From: DATATB01 sp036268995
GTDB lineage: Bacteria > Planctomycetota > Planctomycetia > Pirellulales > PNKZ01
Direction of reading: 5' to 3'
Length of the DNA stretch: 64,000 nucleotides
Assembly (NCBI GenBank): GCA_036268995.1
Contig: DATATB010000068.1
Location: 62,001 to 126,000, forward strand
Below the pieces are notes generated by a model that saw only the letters and a program-made list of their open reading frames with translations, was not told where the DNA came from and did not search any database. The position numbers were made by a program, and so were the translations under genes. Each line of letters opens with the position of its first letter. Positions within the stretch are counted from its first letter, which is position 1. Of the stretch, positions 55,624-64,000 are shown in pieces.

Positions 55624-56512
55624 AGCGATCAAGCGGATCGCGCGGCTTGACCTGCGCGCCCGGTATGTCGTCGAAGGCTTTCTCTCCGGCGTGCATCGCA
55701 GTCCCTACTTCGGCCAATCGGTCGAGTTTCTGCAGCACCGCGAGTACACGCGCGGTGACGATCTGCGCCGCATCGACTGGAAGGTCTGGGCCAAGCAGGA
55801 CCGCTACTACCTCAAGCAATACGAGGAAGACACGAACCTGCGGGCCACGCTGCTGGTCGACGTCTCGGCCAGCATGCGCTACGGCGCGGGTCCGCTGAAC
55901 AAATTCGAATACGGCGCGACCGTGGCGTGCAGCCTGGCCTATCTGCTGTTGCGGCAACAGGACGCCGTGGGCTGCGTATCGTTCGACTCGGCCGCACGCG
56001 TCAGCGTGCCCCAGCGCAGTCAGCGCCATCATCTCGAAGCCATCATCCAGGCGCTCGAAGTCAGCGCGCCGGAAAACAAAACGGACCTCGGCCGCATCCT
56101 GCGGCACGTGGCCGAAAGCTATCCTCGGCGCGGACTGCTGGTGCTGGTCTCCGACCTGCTCGTGAATCGGCCCGAGCTGTTCAAGGGCCTGGCCATGCTG
56201 CGGCAGCGCGGCTTTGACATCATGCTGTTCCACATCCTGGACGATGACGAGCTGGATTTTCCCTTTAGCGGCGCCACGCGGTTCGACGGCCTGGAAGTGC
56301 CCGAGCGGCTGACGTGCAATCCCCGGGCATTGCGCGAAGGCTATCTCGAAGCGCTGAACAAGTATCTGGAAGAGATCCGGCATGGCTGCGCGCGTCGGGC
56401 GATCGACTACGCCATGTTGCGCACCAGCCAGCCGCTCGATGCGCCCCTGGCCGCGTTTGTTTCCAGCCGTCAGCGTGGTTCCCGATCGACGAGTAAATAA
56501 AAAACGAGTGAC

Positions 56513-56560
56513 ATTTAGCCGCGGGGTTTACCCCGCGCGGGATAAATCCCGCGGCTAAAT
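56513..56560. repeat. Palindromic repeat inside the MoxR operon
   Basis: ATTTAGCCGCGGG (56513-56525) and its exact complement (56548-56560) flank an inner GGGGTTTACCCC-like hairpin. It lies between DUF58 and the next VWA gene, 29 bases before its ATG. Confidence 0.88.
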
Positions 56561-56589
56561 ACTGGTAATCAACGAATCAACGCGTAACT

Positions 56590-58794
56590 ATGCCGACTTT
56601 TGCCCATCCTGCGCTGCTTTGGGGGCTGGCTCTGCTGAGCTTGCCGGTGTTGATCCATTTGATCAACCTGGTGCGGCAGCGGCACGTGCCTTGGGCGGCG
56701 ATGGAATTTCTGCTGGTCAGCCAGCGCAAAAACAGTTCGTGGATCCGCTTCCGCGAACTGCTGCTGCTGGCGCTGCGCATGGCGGCCGTGGCCGGCGTGG
56801 TGCTGGCCTTGGCCCAACCGCTATTGAACCACGAGATCGGCTTCCGTTTCGGGCGGCAGAAGACGCATTTGATTGTGCTGCTGGACGACAGCTTTTCGAT
56901 GTCGGACCGGCAGTCCGACACAAGCGCTTGGGATCGCGGCAAGCAGGCCATCCAGCAAATCGGCGAAGACGCGGCCCTGCGCTCATCGCCCCATTCGTTC
57001 ACCTTGCTGCGCTATTCCCGCGCCCGCGGCGCGCTGGGCAGCCGCCCCGATCTGCTCGAAGAATCGATCGACTCGGGCTTCGGCAGCCGGCTAGGCAAGC
57101 TGCTGGGCGAAACGCCCGTCTCGCAACTGGCGGTCGGCCCGCGGCCGGCTTTGGAAGCCGCCGAAAAGCTGCTGGACTCGTCGGCTGGCGACAGCGTGAC
57201 GCTGTACCTGGTGACCGATTTTCGCACGCGCGACTGGGACGAGCCGGCGGAGTTGGTGCGATTGCTCGAGCGCTTGAATCAACGCAATGTACGGCTGCAA
57301 CTGATCGCCTGCGCCGAGACGCGGCATGCGAACCTGGCCGTCGCGGCCTTGCAGCCGGATTTTGGCACGCGCGCCGCGGCCGTGCCGGTGCCGATGGAAA
57401 TTCGGGTCAACAATTTCTCGGACGAACCGGCCCGCGACGTGACCATCGCGCTGGAAGAAGACGGCGTGGCCCGGGCTCCGGTGCGGTTTGACGAAATTCC
57501 GGCCGGCGCCAGCCAATCGCAAAAGTTTGCTTCGTACTTTGCCACGGCCGGTCAGCACGTCGTCTCGGCCCGGTTGGTCGGCGACGCCGTGGCGCTGGAC
57601 AACGCGCGCTGGCACGTGCTCGATCTGCCGTTGAAAGTGCCGGCGCTGATCATCGACGGCAACGCCGAAAGCCGCGAGGCCCGCTTCCTGGCGACGCTGT
57701 TTGCCCCCGGCGGCGCGGTCAAGACCGGCATCGACCCCAGCATCGAGCCCCCGAGTTTCTTGAACGATCATCCGCTCGACGGTTACCGGTCGATTTACCT
57801 GCTCAACGTCGGCCGCCTGGATCACGTGGCCGTCGATGCGCTGGAAAAATACGTGCATGCCGGCGGCGGACTGGGCATCTTCATGGGCGACCGGCCGCAG
57901 GTCGATTTCTACAATAAGCAGCTCTACCGCAACGGCCAGGGATTCTTTCCGCTGCCGCTGGCCGGCGCCACGCGGCTGCTGGTCGATCGGCTGGACAAGG
58001 CGCCCGACCTGGAAGTGACCGATCATCCGGTCTTCAAAGTCTTCCTGCTCAATGGCATGAAGGCGCTGGACACGGTGACGGTCGAACGCTTTTTCGCCGC
58101 CATGCCGGGCTGGAAGCCGGCCCGCGATTCGCAGACGCAAATCATCGCCCGACTGCGCAATGGCTCGCCGCTGGCCGTCGAAAAGATTTTCGGCGCGGGC
58201 CGGGTGCTGGCCGTCATGACCACGGCCGGACCGGTCTGGAACAATTGGGCCCGCGACCCCAGCTTTGTGGTCGCCATGTTGCAGATGCAGGCTTATCTGG
58301 CCACTCGGCCTGGCTCGGGCCACGACCGTGTCGTGGGCACTCCGATCGAGTTCAAGCTCGACCCGGCCCGCTACGAGCGGCAGATGAAACTCTTGCCGCC
58401 CGAGGCCGATCCCTTGGGCCCGCGCACCTTGCAGGCCACGTCCGGCCCGCAGGAGATGACCGTCACGATCGACGAGCCTGACGCCAGCGGCATCTACGAG
58501 TTGCAATTGACCCGGATGGGCAGCGGTGTCGAGCTGCGCCGCTGGGCCGTAAACGTCGATGCCGACGAAGGCGATCTGGCCCTGCTGGGCAGCCGCGAAC
58601 TGGCCGAACGCCTCGAGCCGGTGAAGTACGAGTATTGGCAAGCCGGCCATTTCAGCGGCAATCGCCAGGAGTTGGCCGGCACGGATCTCACCGACTGGGT
58701 GCTGTACCTGCTGATCGCGATCCTGATCGGTGAACAGGCCCTGGCTTATGTCGCCAGTTATCACCCGCCCGCCGCAGAAAGGCAGGGCCGATAA
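56590..58794 (+). CDS. BatA-like N-terminal membrane protein with VWA domain
   Basis: 734 residues. HPALLWGLALLSLPVLIHLINLVRQRHVPWAAMEFL is the aerotolerance-family (BatA N-terminal) signature, with membrane helices at about 7-26 and 57-77. A VWA domain starts with the MIDAS DDSFS (Asp99, Ser101, Ser103). Middle and C-terminal parts have the flavour of a glutamine-amidotransferase-like fold (GGLGIFMGDRPQVDFYNKQLY) and a final helix near 705-725. Most of the protein is therefore anchored at both ends. The stop and the next start share one base (TAATG). Confidence 0.93.
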   Translation: MPTFAHPALLWGLALLSLPVLIHLINLVRQRHVPWAAMEFLLVSQRKNSSWIRFRELLLLALRMAAVAGVVLALAQPLLNHEIGFRFGRQKTHLIVLLDDSFSMSDRQSDTSAWDRGKQAIQQIGEDAALRSSPHSFTLLRYSRARGALGSRPDLLEESIDSGFGSRLGKLLGETPVSQLAVGPRPALEAAEKLLDSSAGDSVTLYLVTDFRTRDWDEPAELVRLLERLNQRNVRLQLIACAETRHANLAVAALQPDFGTRAAAVPVPMEIRVNNFSDEPARDVTIALEEDGVARAPVRFDEIPAGASQSQKFASYFATAGQHVVSARLVGDAVALDNARWHVLDLPLKVPALIIDGNAESREARFLATLFAPGGAVKTGIDPSIEPPSFLNDHPLDGYRSIYLLNVGRLDHVAVDALEKYVHAGGGLGIFMGDRPQVDFYNKQLYRNGQGFFPLPLAGATRLLVDRLDKAPDLEVTDHPVFKVFLLNGMKALDTVTVERFFAAMPGWKPARDSQTQIIARLRNGSPLAVEKIFGAGRVLAVMTTAGPVWNNWARDPSFVVAMLQMQAYLATRPGSGHDRVVGTPIEFKLDPARYERQMKLLPPEADPLGPRTLQATSGPQEMTVTIDEPDASGIYELQLTRMGSGVELRRWAVNVDADEGDLALLGSRELAERLEPVKYEYWQAGHFSGNRQELAGTDLTDWVLYLLIAILIGEQALAYVASYHPPAAERQGR

Positions 58795-61238
58795 TGGGCG
58801 GACTCCTGCTGGCTCAAGCCACGGCGCGGCACACGTTCGAGTTCGGCCGCATCCAGACCGAAGCCGATTGGCTCGCGCCGTTGGCCGTGTTTGGCGCGGT
58901 GCTCTTGTACGCGGTGTTCATGTATCGCCGCGACACGGTCGAGCTGGGCGGGTTGTCCAGCGCCGTGCTCGTTTCGCTGCGGATTGTCGCGCTGGCCGGG
59001 TTGCTGCTGATTTATCTTCAGCCCCAATGGCGCAACGAGCGCGACGTGGTACACAACTCGCGCGTCGCGGTGCTCGTGGATACCAGCCTGAGCATGGATG
59101 CCGAAGACACCGACGCCACGCCCGGCGGCGCCACGCGTGCGCAAAAGGTCGCGGCCACCTTGGCCGACAGCAAGCTGCTGCGGCAGTTGCAGTCGGTACA
59201 TGACGTGCTCGTCTACCGCTTTGATCGCGACCAAGAGCGCATCGCCACGCTCGACCGCCGCCCGGCTGCCGCAACGACTGGCAAAACGCCCGCTGCCAAC
59301 AGCCCGGCCGCTCCCGATTGGCAAAAGCTGCTCGCGCCGCAAGGCATCGAGACCCGCGTGGGCCAGGCCTTGCGCCACGTGCTCAACGACGAGCGCGGCT
59401 CGCCCCTGGCGGGCATTGTGCTGATTACCGACGGCCAGCAGAACGCCGGCATCGAAGCCGGCACGATTGCCGATCGGGCCCGCGAGGCGGCGATTCCGAT
59501 TTTTCCCATCGGCGTAGGCTCGGACCGGCAGCCGGCAAACGTCCGCGTCCGCGACCTCGTGGTGCCGGCCCGGGCGTATCCGGGCGATCCCTTTACGGTG
59601 TCGGCTTATTTGCAGGCGCAAGGCCTGGCCGGTCGCACCGTGACGGTCGAGCTATTTTCGTCCGACGGCAAAATGGCCGGCAAGGGCGCCCCGCCCGCGC
59701 GGCGCGAAGAAACGCAGCAAGTTACGCTCGGCGGCGACGGCGAAGTCACGCCGGTGCGCTTCGAGCTGACGCCGGGCGAAGTCGGTCGCCGGCTGCTGGC
59801 GCTGCGCGTGGTGCCGCCGCCCGAAGATCGCAATCGCAGCGACAACGCGCGCGAGGCGATGGTCGAAATCGTCGATCGCAAGACGCACGTGCTGCTGTTT
59901 GCCGGCGGCCCTTCACGCGAATACCAGTTCCTGCGCAATCAGCTCCGCCGCGACAAGGACGTGGTCGTCGACGTGCTGTTGCAGACCGGCGTGGCGGGCA
60001 TTTCGCAAGACGCGCACGCCATTCTAGACGAATTTCCCGAGACGCGCCAGGAACTGTACGACTACGACGTGCTGGTGGCATTCGATCCCGATTGGCGCAA
60101 GCTGTCGCCGGCCCAGGTCGACCTGGTCGAACGCTGGGTGGCCGATCAAGCCGCCGGGATGATCGTCGTGGCCGGGCCGATTTATACCGACGCCTGGACC
60201 CAGTCGGCGCCGCTGGCCAAGATTCGGGCACTGTACCCAGTCGAGTTCAATCGCCGCTTTGCCATGGCGACCGATGCCCAGTTCGGTGCGCGCGAGCCTT
60301 GGCCGTTGGACTTTACGCGCGATGGGCTCGAAGCGCCGTTTTTGTGGTTGGGCGATTCGGCGGCCGACAGTGCGGCCGATTGGTCCGAGTTCAAAGGCGT
60401 GTATGGTTACTACGCGGTCCGCGGGCCGAAACCCGGCGCCACGGTCTACTCGCGTTTTTCCGACCCACGGGCCGCTGCCGGCGGCCAGCCGCCCGTGTAT
60501 ATGGCGGGGCAATTTTTCGGGTCGGGCCGCGTCTTTTATTTGGGCAGCGGCGAAATGTGGCGGCTGCGCGGAGCGGATCCGGTGTACTTCCAAACCTTTT
60601 ATACAAAGCTGGTCCGCTACGTCTCGCAAGGCCGGCTGCTGCGCGGCAGCAACCGCGGCACGCTCATGACCGAGCGCGATCAGTACGTGCCCGGCGCCAC
60701 GGTCGAGGTCAGTGCCACGCTGACCAACGCCCAGCTCGAACCGCTCGAGGCCGCCGGTGTGCCGTTGCAAGTGATTCAGCCCGATGGCAACCTGCAAACC
60801 GTTCGCCTGCTGGCCGAACCGCGCCGGCCCGGCAGTTTCCGCGGCTATTTCACCGTTCGCAAAGAGGGAACGTACCGGTTGGAATTGCCGGTGCCCGAGA
60901 GCAAGGATCTGCGGCTGACGGCCCTGCCGATTCAAGTCTCGATTCCCAACCTGGAGCGCGACCGGCTGGACCGCAACGACGCGCTGCTGTCCGACATTGC
61001 CCGCCGCTCGCAGGGACAATATTACGTCGGCCTCGATGCCGCGATGGGGCTCAAGCCGGGCGTGCTGTCGCTGGCCGAGCGTTTGCCCGATCGCAGCCGC
61101 ACGCTCACGCTGGCGGCCGCGCCCGATCCGCTCTGGAGCGATTCGGCCCCCTGGCATCGGGCCCGTTGGATGCTGGCCGCCGTGTGCGGCGTGTTGTGTT
61201 TGGAATGGCTCCTTCGCCGCTTGTGGCGGCTGGCATGA
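58794..61238 (+). CDS. Membrane VWA-domain protein with GATase-like region
   Basis: 814 residues. Two N-terminal helices (about 27-45, 56-75), then a VWA domain with MIDAS DTSLS at 96-100 and GIVLITDGQQNAG. A beta region with VRDLVVPARAYPGDPFTVSAYLQ follows, then a GATase-1-like segment about 360-560. The last helix is about 785-805. It is a paralogue in layout of the preceding gene (same order: helices, VWA, GATase-like, helix). Such pairs with MoxR and DUF58 occur widely in planctomycetes and may build an envelope complex; the activity is unknown. Confidence 0.93.
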   Translation: MGGLLLAQATARHTFEFGRIQTEADWLAPLAVFGAVLLYAVFMYRRDTVELGGLSSAVLVSLRIVALAGLLLIYLQPQWRNERDVVHNSRVAVLVDTSLSMDAEDTDATPGGATRAQKVAATLADSKLLRQLQSVHDVLVYRFDRDQERIATLDRRPAAATTGKTPAANSPAAPDWQKLLAPQGIETRVGQALRHVLNDERGSPLAGIVLITDGQQNAGIEAGTIADRAREAAIPIFPIGVGSDRQPANVRVRDLVVPARAYPGDPFTVSAYLQAQGLAGRTVTVELFSSDGKMAGKGAPPARREETQQVTLGGDGEVTPVRFELTPGEVGRRLLALRVVPPPEDRNRSDNAREAMVEIVDRKTHVLLFAGGPSREYQFLRNQLRRDKDVVVDVLLQTGVAGISQDAHAILDEFPETRQELYDYDVLVAFDPDWRKLSPAQVDLVERWVADQAAGMIVVAGPIYTDAWTQSAPLAKIRALYPVEFNRRFAMATDAQFGAREPWPLDFTRDGLEAPFLWLGDSAADSAADWSEFKGVYGYYAVRGPKPGATVYSRFSDPRAAAGGQPPVYMAGQFFGSGRVFYLGSGEMWRLRGADPVYFQTFYTKLVRYVSQGRLLRGSNRGTLMTERDQYVPGATVEVSATLTNAQLEPLEAAGVPLQVIQPDGNLQTVRLLAEPRRPGSFRGYFTVRKEGTYRLELPVPESKDLRLTALPIQVSIPNLERDRLDRNDALLSDIARRSQGQYYVGLDAAMGLKPGVLSLAERLPDRSRTLTLAAAPDPLWSDSAPWHRARWMLAAVCGVLCLEWLLRRLWRLA

Positions 61239-61251
61239 GATCTATGAAACC

Positions 61252-63531
61252 GTGAGTTCGGAAACCATCACAACTGCCGCCGACCCGCACGCCCCGCAAC
61301 CCGGGCCGGACGATCTGAAGTCGCTGTTGTCGCGGCTGCGCCGCGGCGTGCGCGCGTATTTGTGGGGTCGCGGCGTCGGCCGGCTGATCGTCTGGCTGGG
61401 CGTCGTGCTCTGGGTCTGGCTCGCGCTCGATTGGTTCTTCGAACCGGCGCGCGACGTCCGCGTCGGGTTGCTCGTGATCGCGGCCCTGGTGATCGGCTGG
61501 CTCGTCGAGCGCTTGCTGCTGCGGCAGGTGTTCGTTTCGCTGCCTGACCGCAGCATGGCGATGGTCATCGAGCGGCATTACCGCGTGTTGCAGGACACGC
61601 TGGTCACGGCCGTGGAATTGGACGACGATCCGAAGCATCTCGCCCCGTTCACGCGCGAAATGCTGGACGACACACGCCGCGCGGCCGCGCGCATGGCCGG
61701 GGCCGTGGAATTGCGACACGTGTTCAATTATTCGCCGCTGGTCGCCAGCAGCCTGGCGGCTTGCGGCTTGCTGCTCTCATTTGGCATCTTCGCCCTGGTC
61801 GCTCCGGCCAGCTTTCGGGTCGGCATGGCCCGGCTGGCACTGGCCGACGTGGCCTGGCCGCGGCAGTCGCTGCTCGTGATCGAGGGTTTTCCCAAGGGCG
61901 AAGCCGTCGTAGCCAAGGGCGGCGATCTGACGATCATCGTCAAGGCCGACATGCACAAAATCGTGCCCAAGGTGGTCGAAGTCCGCTATCGCAACGAGCA
62001 GGGCGCCCGCGAGCGCAAGCCGATGGTCCGCGAAGGCAACGCCGTGCCCGGCCGCGACCGCTATCAGCATTTTGAATACACTTTCCAGAACGTGCTCGCG
62101 CCGCTGGAATTCGAAGTTCGCGGCGGCGATGCCCGGCTGCACCGGCTGCGCGTCCGCGTGGTCGATAGCCCCACGATCGCCACCCGGCTGTACTGCGAGT
62201 ATCCGGCCTACACGGGCCTTGCGCCGCGCGAGCTGCCGCTGGCTGCCTCGCTGCCGATCCCGCGCGGTTCGCGGGCCACGATTCGCGCCACGGCCAACAA
62301 GAACCTGGATCGGGTCCAGGCCAGCGAAACCACGGCTGCCCGCTCGGGCGATCTGGAGCAAGTGCCGCTGGCTGACCCGCGCCGCTTCGAGTACACGATT
62401 CCGCGGCTCGACGTCGACACGACCATCGCCTTCATGCTGCTGGATCACGATGGGATCAGCAATCGCGATCCGGTGCGGATTGCACTGGCCGCCACGCCGG
62501 ACGTCGCCCCCCAAGTGAATGTGCGCCCCTCGGGCATCGGCACGGCCATCACCGTGCGGGCTCGCGTGCCGCTGGCCGGCCAGATCGACGACGACTACGG
62601 CATCTCGAAAGCTTGGATCGACTACGCGGCCAACGGCGCCAAGGCCGCCCAGCAGCCGCTCAAGCTGGCCGGCAGCATGCCCGTGCAGCTCAGGATCGAC
62701 ACGGCCCTGGAGATCGCCCCGCTGGGACTCAAGCCGGGGCAGAAGCTGAACCTGGGGGTGCAAGCAGCCGATTTCTGCCGCATGCCCGAGCATCCCGAGC
62801 CCAATGTCGGGCAAGGCGAGCGTTTTCTGCTGGACGTCGTCACGCCCGAGCAGTTGCGGGCGATGCTCGAGGCCCGCGAATTGAATTTGCGGCAGCGGTT
62901 CGAAACGATTCTGGGCGAAGTGGTTGAGACGCGTGATTCGCTCAGCGAGCTGGAACTGGGCGAACCGAAGGCCGACGCGGCACAAAAATCGCAGCCCGGC
63001 CGCAACCGCGCCGTCGCGCGCGAGCCGGGCGACGCCCCCGAGGCGGCCGCCAATTCGCCCGAGCGGCGCTTGGAGCGGAGCCGCCTGCGCGTGGAGCGGG
63101 CCGTGCAAAACGGCCAGAAAAACGCCGAGGAAGTGGCCGGCGTGGCCACCGCTTTTGATGGGATTCGCGAAGAACTGATCAACAATCGGGTCGACACCGA
63201 GGAGCTGCGCATCCGGCTCAAGGACAATATCGCCGATCCCCTGCGAATCGTGGCCCAGCAAATGTTTCCGGAGCTGGAAAAGCGGCTCCAAACGCTCAAT
63301 CAAAGCCTGCCTTTGGCGGCTGCGCAGGTTCTGCCGGCGCGGCAGGCCGCCGCCGAGCAGGCTGACGCGATTGTAGTGGCCATGCAACGCGCGCGGGACC
63401 GGATGCTCGAATTGGAGACGTTCAACGAGGCTTTGGACCTGCTCCGGGCCATCATCGACCAGCAAAAAAATGTGACCGAAGAGACAAAAAAACAGCGTGC
63501 CGAGCAGGTACGTAAGCTCTTGGAAGACTAG
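61252..63531 (+). CDS. DUF4175-like large membrane protein
   Basis: 759 residues starting at a GTG at 61252, 13 bases after the previous stop; the frame is open upstream but overlaps the VWA gene. Helices at about 40-60 and 67-82, then a third near 165-185, precede a long extracytoplasmic beta region and a C-terminal coiled coil (about 540-755, with RLERSRLRVERAVQNGQKNAEE). The layout fits DUF4175/TIGR02302-type proteins that accompany MoxR/VWA genes. Role unknown, probably structural in the same complex. Confidence 0.88.
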   Translation: MSSETITTAADPHAPQPGPDDLKSLLSRLRRGVRAYLWGRGVGRLIVWLGVVLWVWLALDWFFEPARDVRVGLLVIAALVIGWLVERLLLRQVFVSLPDRSMAMVIERHYRVLQDTLVTAVELDDDPKHLAPFTREMLDDTRRAAARMAGAVELRHVFNYSPLVASSLAACGLLLSFGIFALVAPASFRVGMARLALADVAWPRQSLLVIEGFPKGEAVVAKGGDLTIIVKADMHKIVPKVVEVRYRNEQGARERKPMVREGNAVPGRDRYQHFEYTFQNVLAPLEFEVRGGDARLHRLRVRVVDSPTIATRLYCEYPAYTGLAPRELPLAASLPIPRGSRATIRATANKNLDRVQASETTAARSGDLEQVPLADPRRFEYTIPRLDVDTTIAFMLLDHDGISNRDPVRIALAATPDVAPQVNVRPSGIGTAITVRARVPLAGQIDDDYGISKAWIDYAANGAKAAQQPLKLAGSMPVQLRIDTALEIAPLGLKPGQKLNLGVQAADFCRMPEHPEPNVGQGERFLLDVVTPEQLRAMLEARELNLRQRFETILGEVVETRDSLSELELGEPKADAAQKSQPGRNRAVAREPGDAPEAAANSPERRLERSRLRVERAVQNGQKNAEEVAGVATAFDGIREELINNRVDTEELRIRLKDNIADPLRIVAQQMFPELEKRLQTLNQSLPLAAAQVLPARQAAAEQADAIVVAMQRARDRMLELETFNEALDLLRAIIDQQKNVTEETKKQRAEQVRKLLED

Positions 63532-63599
63532 AATTAACGAGAGCCGCCGGGGCCTGTCCGGCACCCGGCTCGGGGACGTGATTCGGGGGGGTCAAAAAC

Positions 63600-64000
63600 A
63601 TGGCGACAGCACGGATCGTCTGCCGCACGCACTGGGGGCTGCTGGCCGCCGGCGCTTGTGTCGCTTGCACCCTGTTGGGCCAGGCGGTATCGGCCGACCC
63701 GACCGCTGACGTCAAAACCGGCCCCGCCGCCATGCCGGCAGCCAAACTCTCGGCCGCTCAGCGGCTGTCTCTGAGCCAGCAGCAGGTTGCGGCGAAGTTC
63801 GAAGCCTTCGAAAAAGTCCTGCTGCGGATGGCCGAACTCACGGCCGCCGCCGATCCCAAACGGGCCGCCCTGCTCCGCCGCGCCGTGGCCCAGAGCAAAG
63901 AGCAAGGCATCGGCCTGCAAATGGACACGCTCGTGGCCGCGCTCGGCCATGACAAGCTGTCCGACGCCCTCAAGGAACAGCAGTCCGTCGGGCAAGAGCT
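63600..64000 (+). CDS. Secreted helical protein, 3' end off the right edge
   Basis: 133 complete codons from the ATG at 63600, open to the edge. A signal peptide (about 1-32, ending AVSA) is followed by charged helices (SAAQRLSLSQQQVAAKFEAFEKVLLRMAEL). No domain can be named from this part. It is probably the next gene of the MoxR/VWA operon, 68 bases after DUF4175; GGGGGGG lies before the start. Confidence 0.8.
   Translation, partial: MATARIVCRTHWGLLAAGACVACTLLGQAVSADPTADVKTGPAAMPAAKLSAAQRLSLSQQQVAAKFEAFEKVLLRMAELTAAADPKRAALLRRAVAQSKEQGIGLQMDTLVAALGHDKLSDALKEQQSVGQE

Noticed and set aside
59318..61255. 645-codon plus-strand frame in another phase
   Set aside because: Overlaps the VWA gene in a shifted frame and is extremely arginine-rich; the VWA frame has MIDAS and membrane helices.

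Overview
The window is about 64 kb of high-GC bacterial chromosome (most genes look about 65-70% G+C; a few patches are near 50%). The gene content points to a planctomycete, probably Pirellulales-like. It has an SLA1-homology (SHD1) secreted protein, a Ser/Thr kinase with a long extracytoplasmic tail, secreted WD40 and PQQ propellers, a sulfatase, DUF1080/LamG-like and YTV-style secreted unknowns, an HU protein with a lysine/alanine-rich N-terminus, and a MoxR-DUF58-VWA-DUF4175 operon. The lineage is an inference from family content; no rRNA or marker gene is present. I saw no tRNA, rRNA, CRISPR array, transposase or integrase.

Layout. 1-5.5 kb (minus): kinase plus membrane-anchored WD40 protein, a signalling pair. 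5.9-8.8 kb: a mosaic SHD1/TPR/pseudo-protease/zinc-ribbon protein, convergent with an SDR. 9.3-17.5 kb (plus): acyltransferase, POTRA-like protein, radical SAM enzyme, SGNH-like secreted protein, rhomboid protease. 17.5-23.1 kb (minus): two large secreted or anchored unknowns. 23.6-27.7 kb (plus): ankyrin protein and a secreted double WD40 propeller. 27.8-28.7 kb: a small AT-richer patch with two unknown genes. 29-34 kb: aldo/keto reductase, then a minus-strand run of sulfatase, GNAT, LamG-like protein and amidohydrolase. 34.2-40.2 kb (minus): a duplicated mnmE scrap, yebC, mnmE, yidC and a phosphoesterase. 40.5-44.8 kb (plus): GH16, tsaB, amidohydrolase, membrane protein. 44.8-48.2 kb: a GT-C/TPR membrane protein, an Rrf2 regulator and HU. 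48.6-64 kb (plus): PQQ protein, terpene-cyclase-fold protein, then the five-gene MoxR/VWA operon running off the right edge.

The feature that ordinary annotation does not explain is a dense set of dispersed palindromic repeats of at least eight families, many placed on or over stop codons. Three cases go further. One hairpin type (A-run, GGGG, variable arm, AATAAA-like loop, CCCC, T-run) supplies the last codons and stop of two unrelated genes on opposite strands. A relative of it, with a second 26-bp inverted repeat beside it, sits in frame inside the GTPase domain of MnmE. A 113-bp copy of mnmE lies beyond the AT-richer yebC gene, and its homology to mnmE stops exactly where that hairpin begins. 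Together these suggest that the repeats have shaped gene ends, created new protein segments and mediated rearrangement here.
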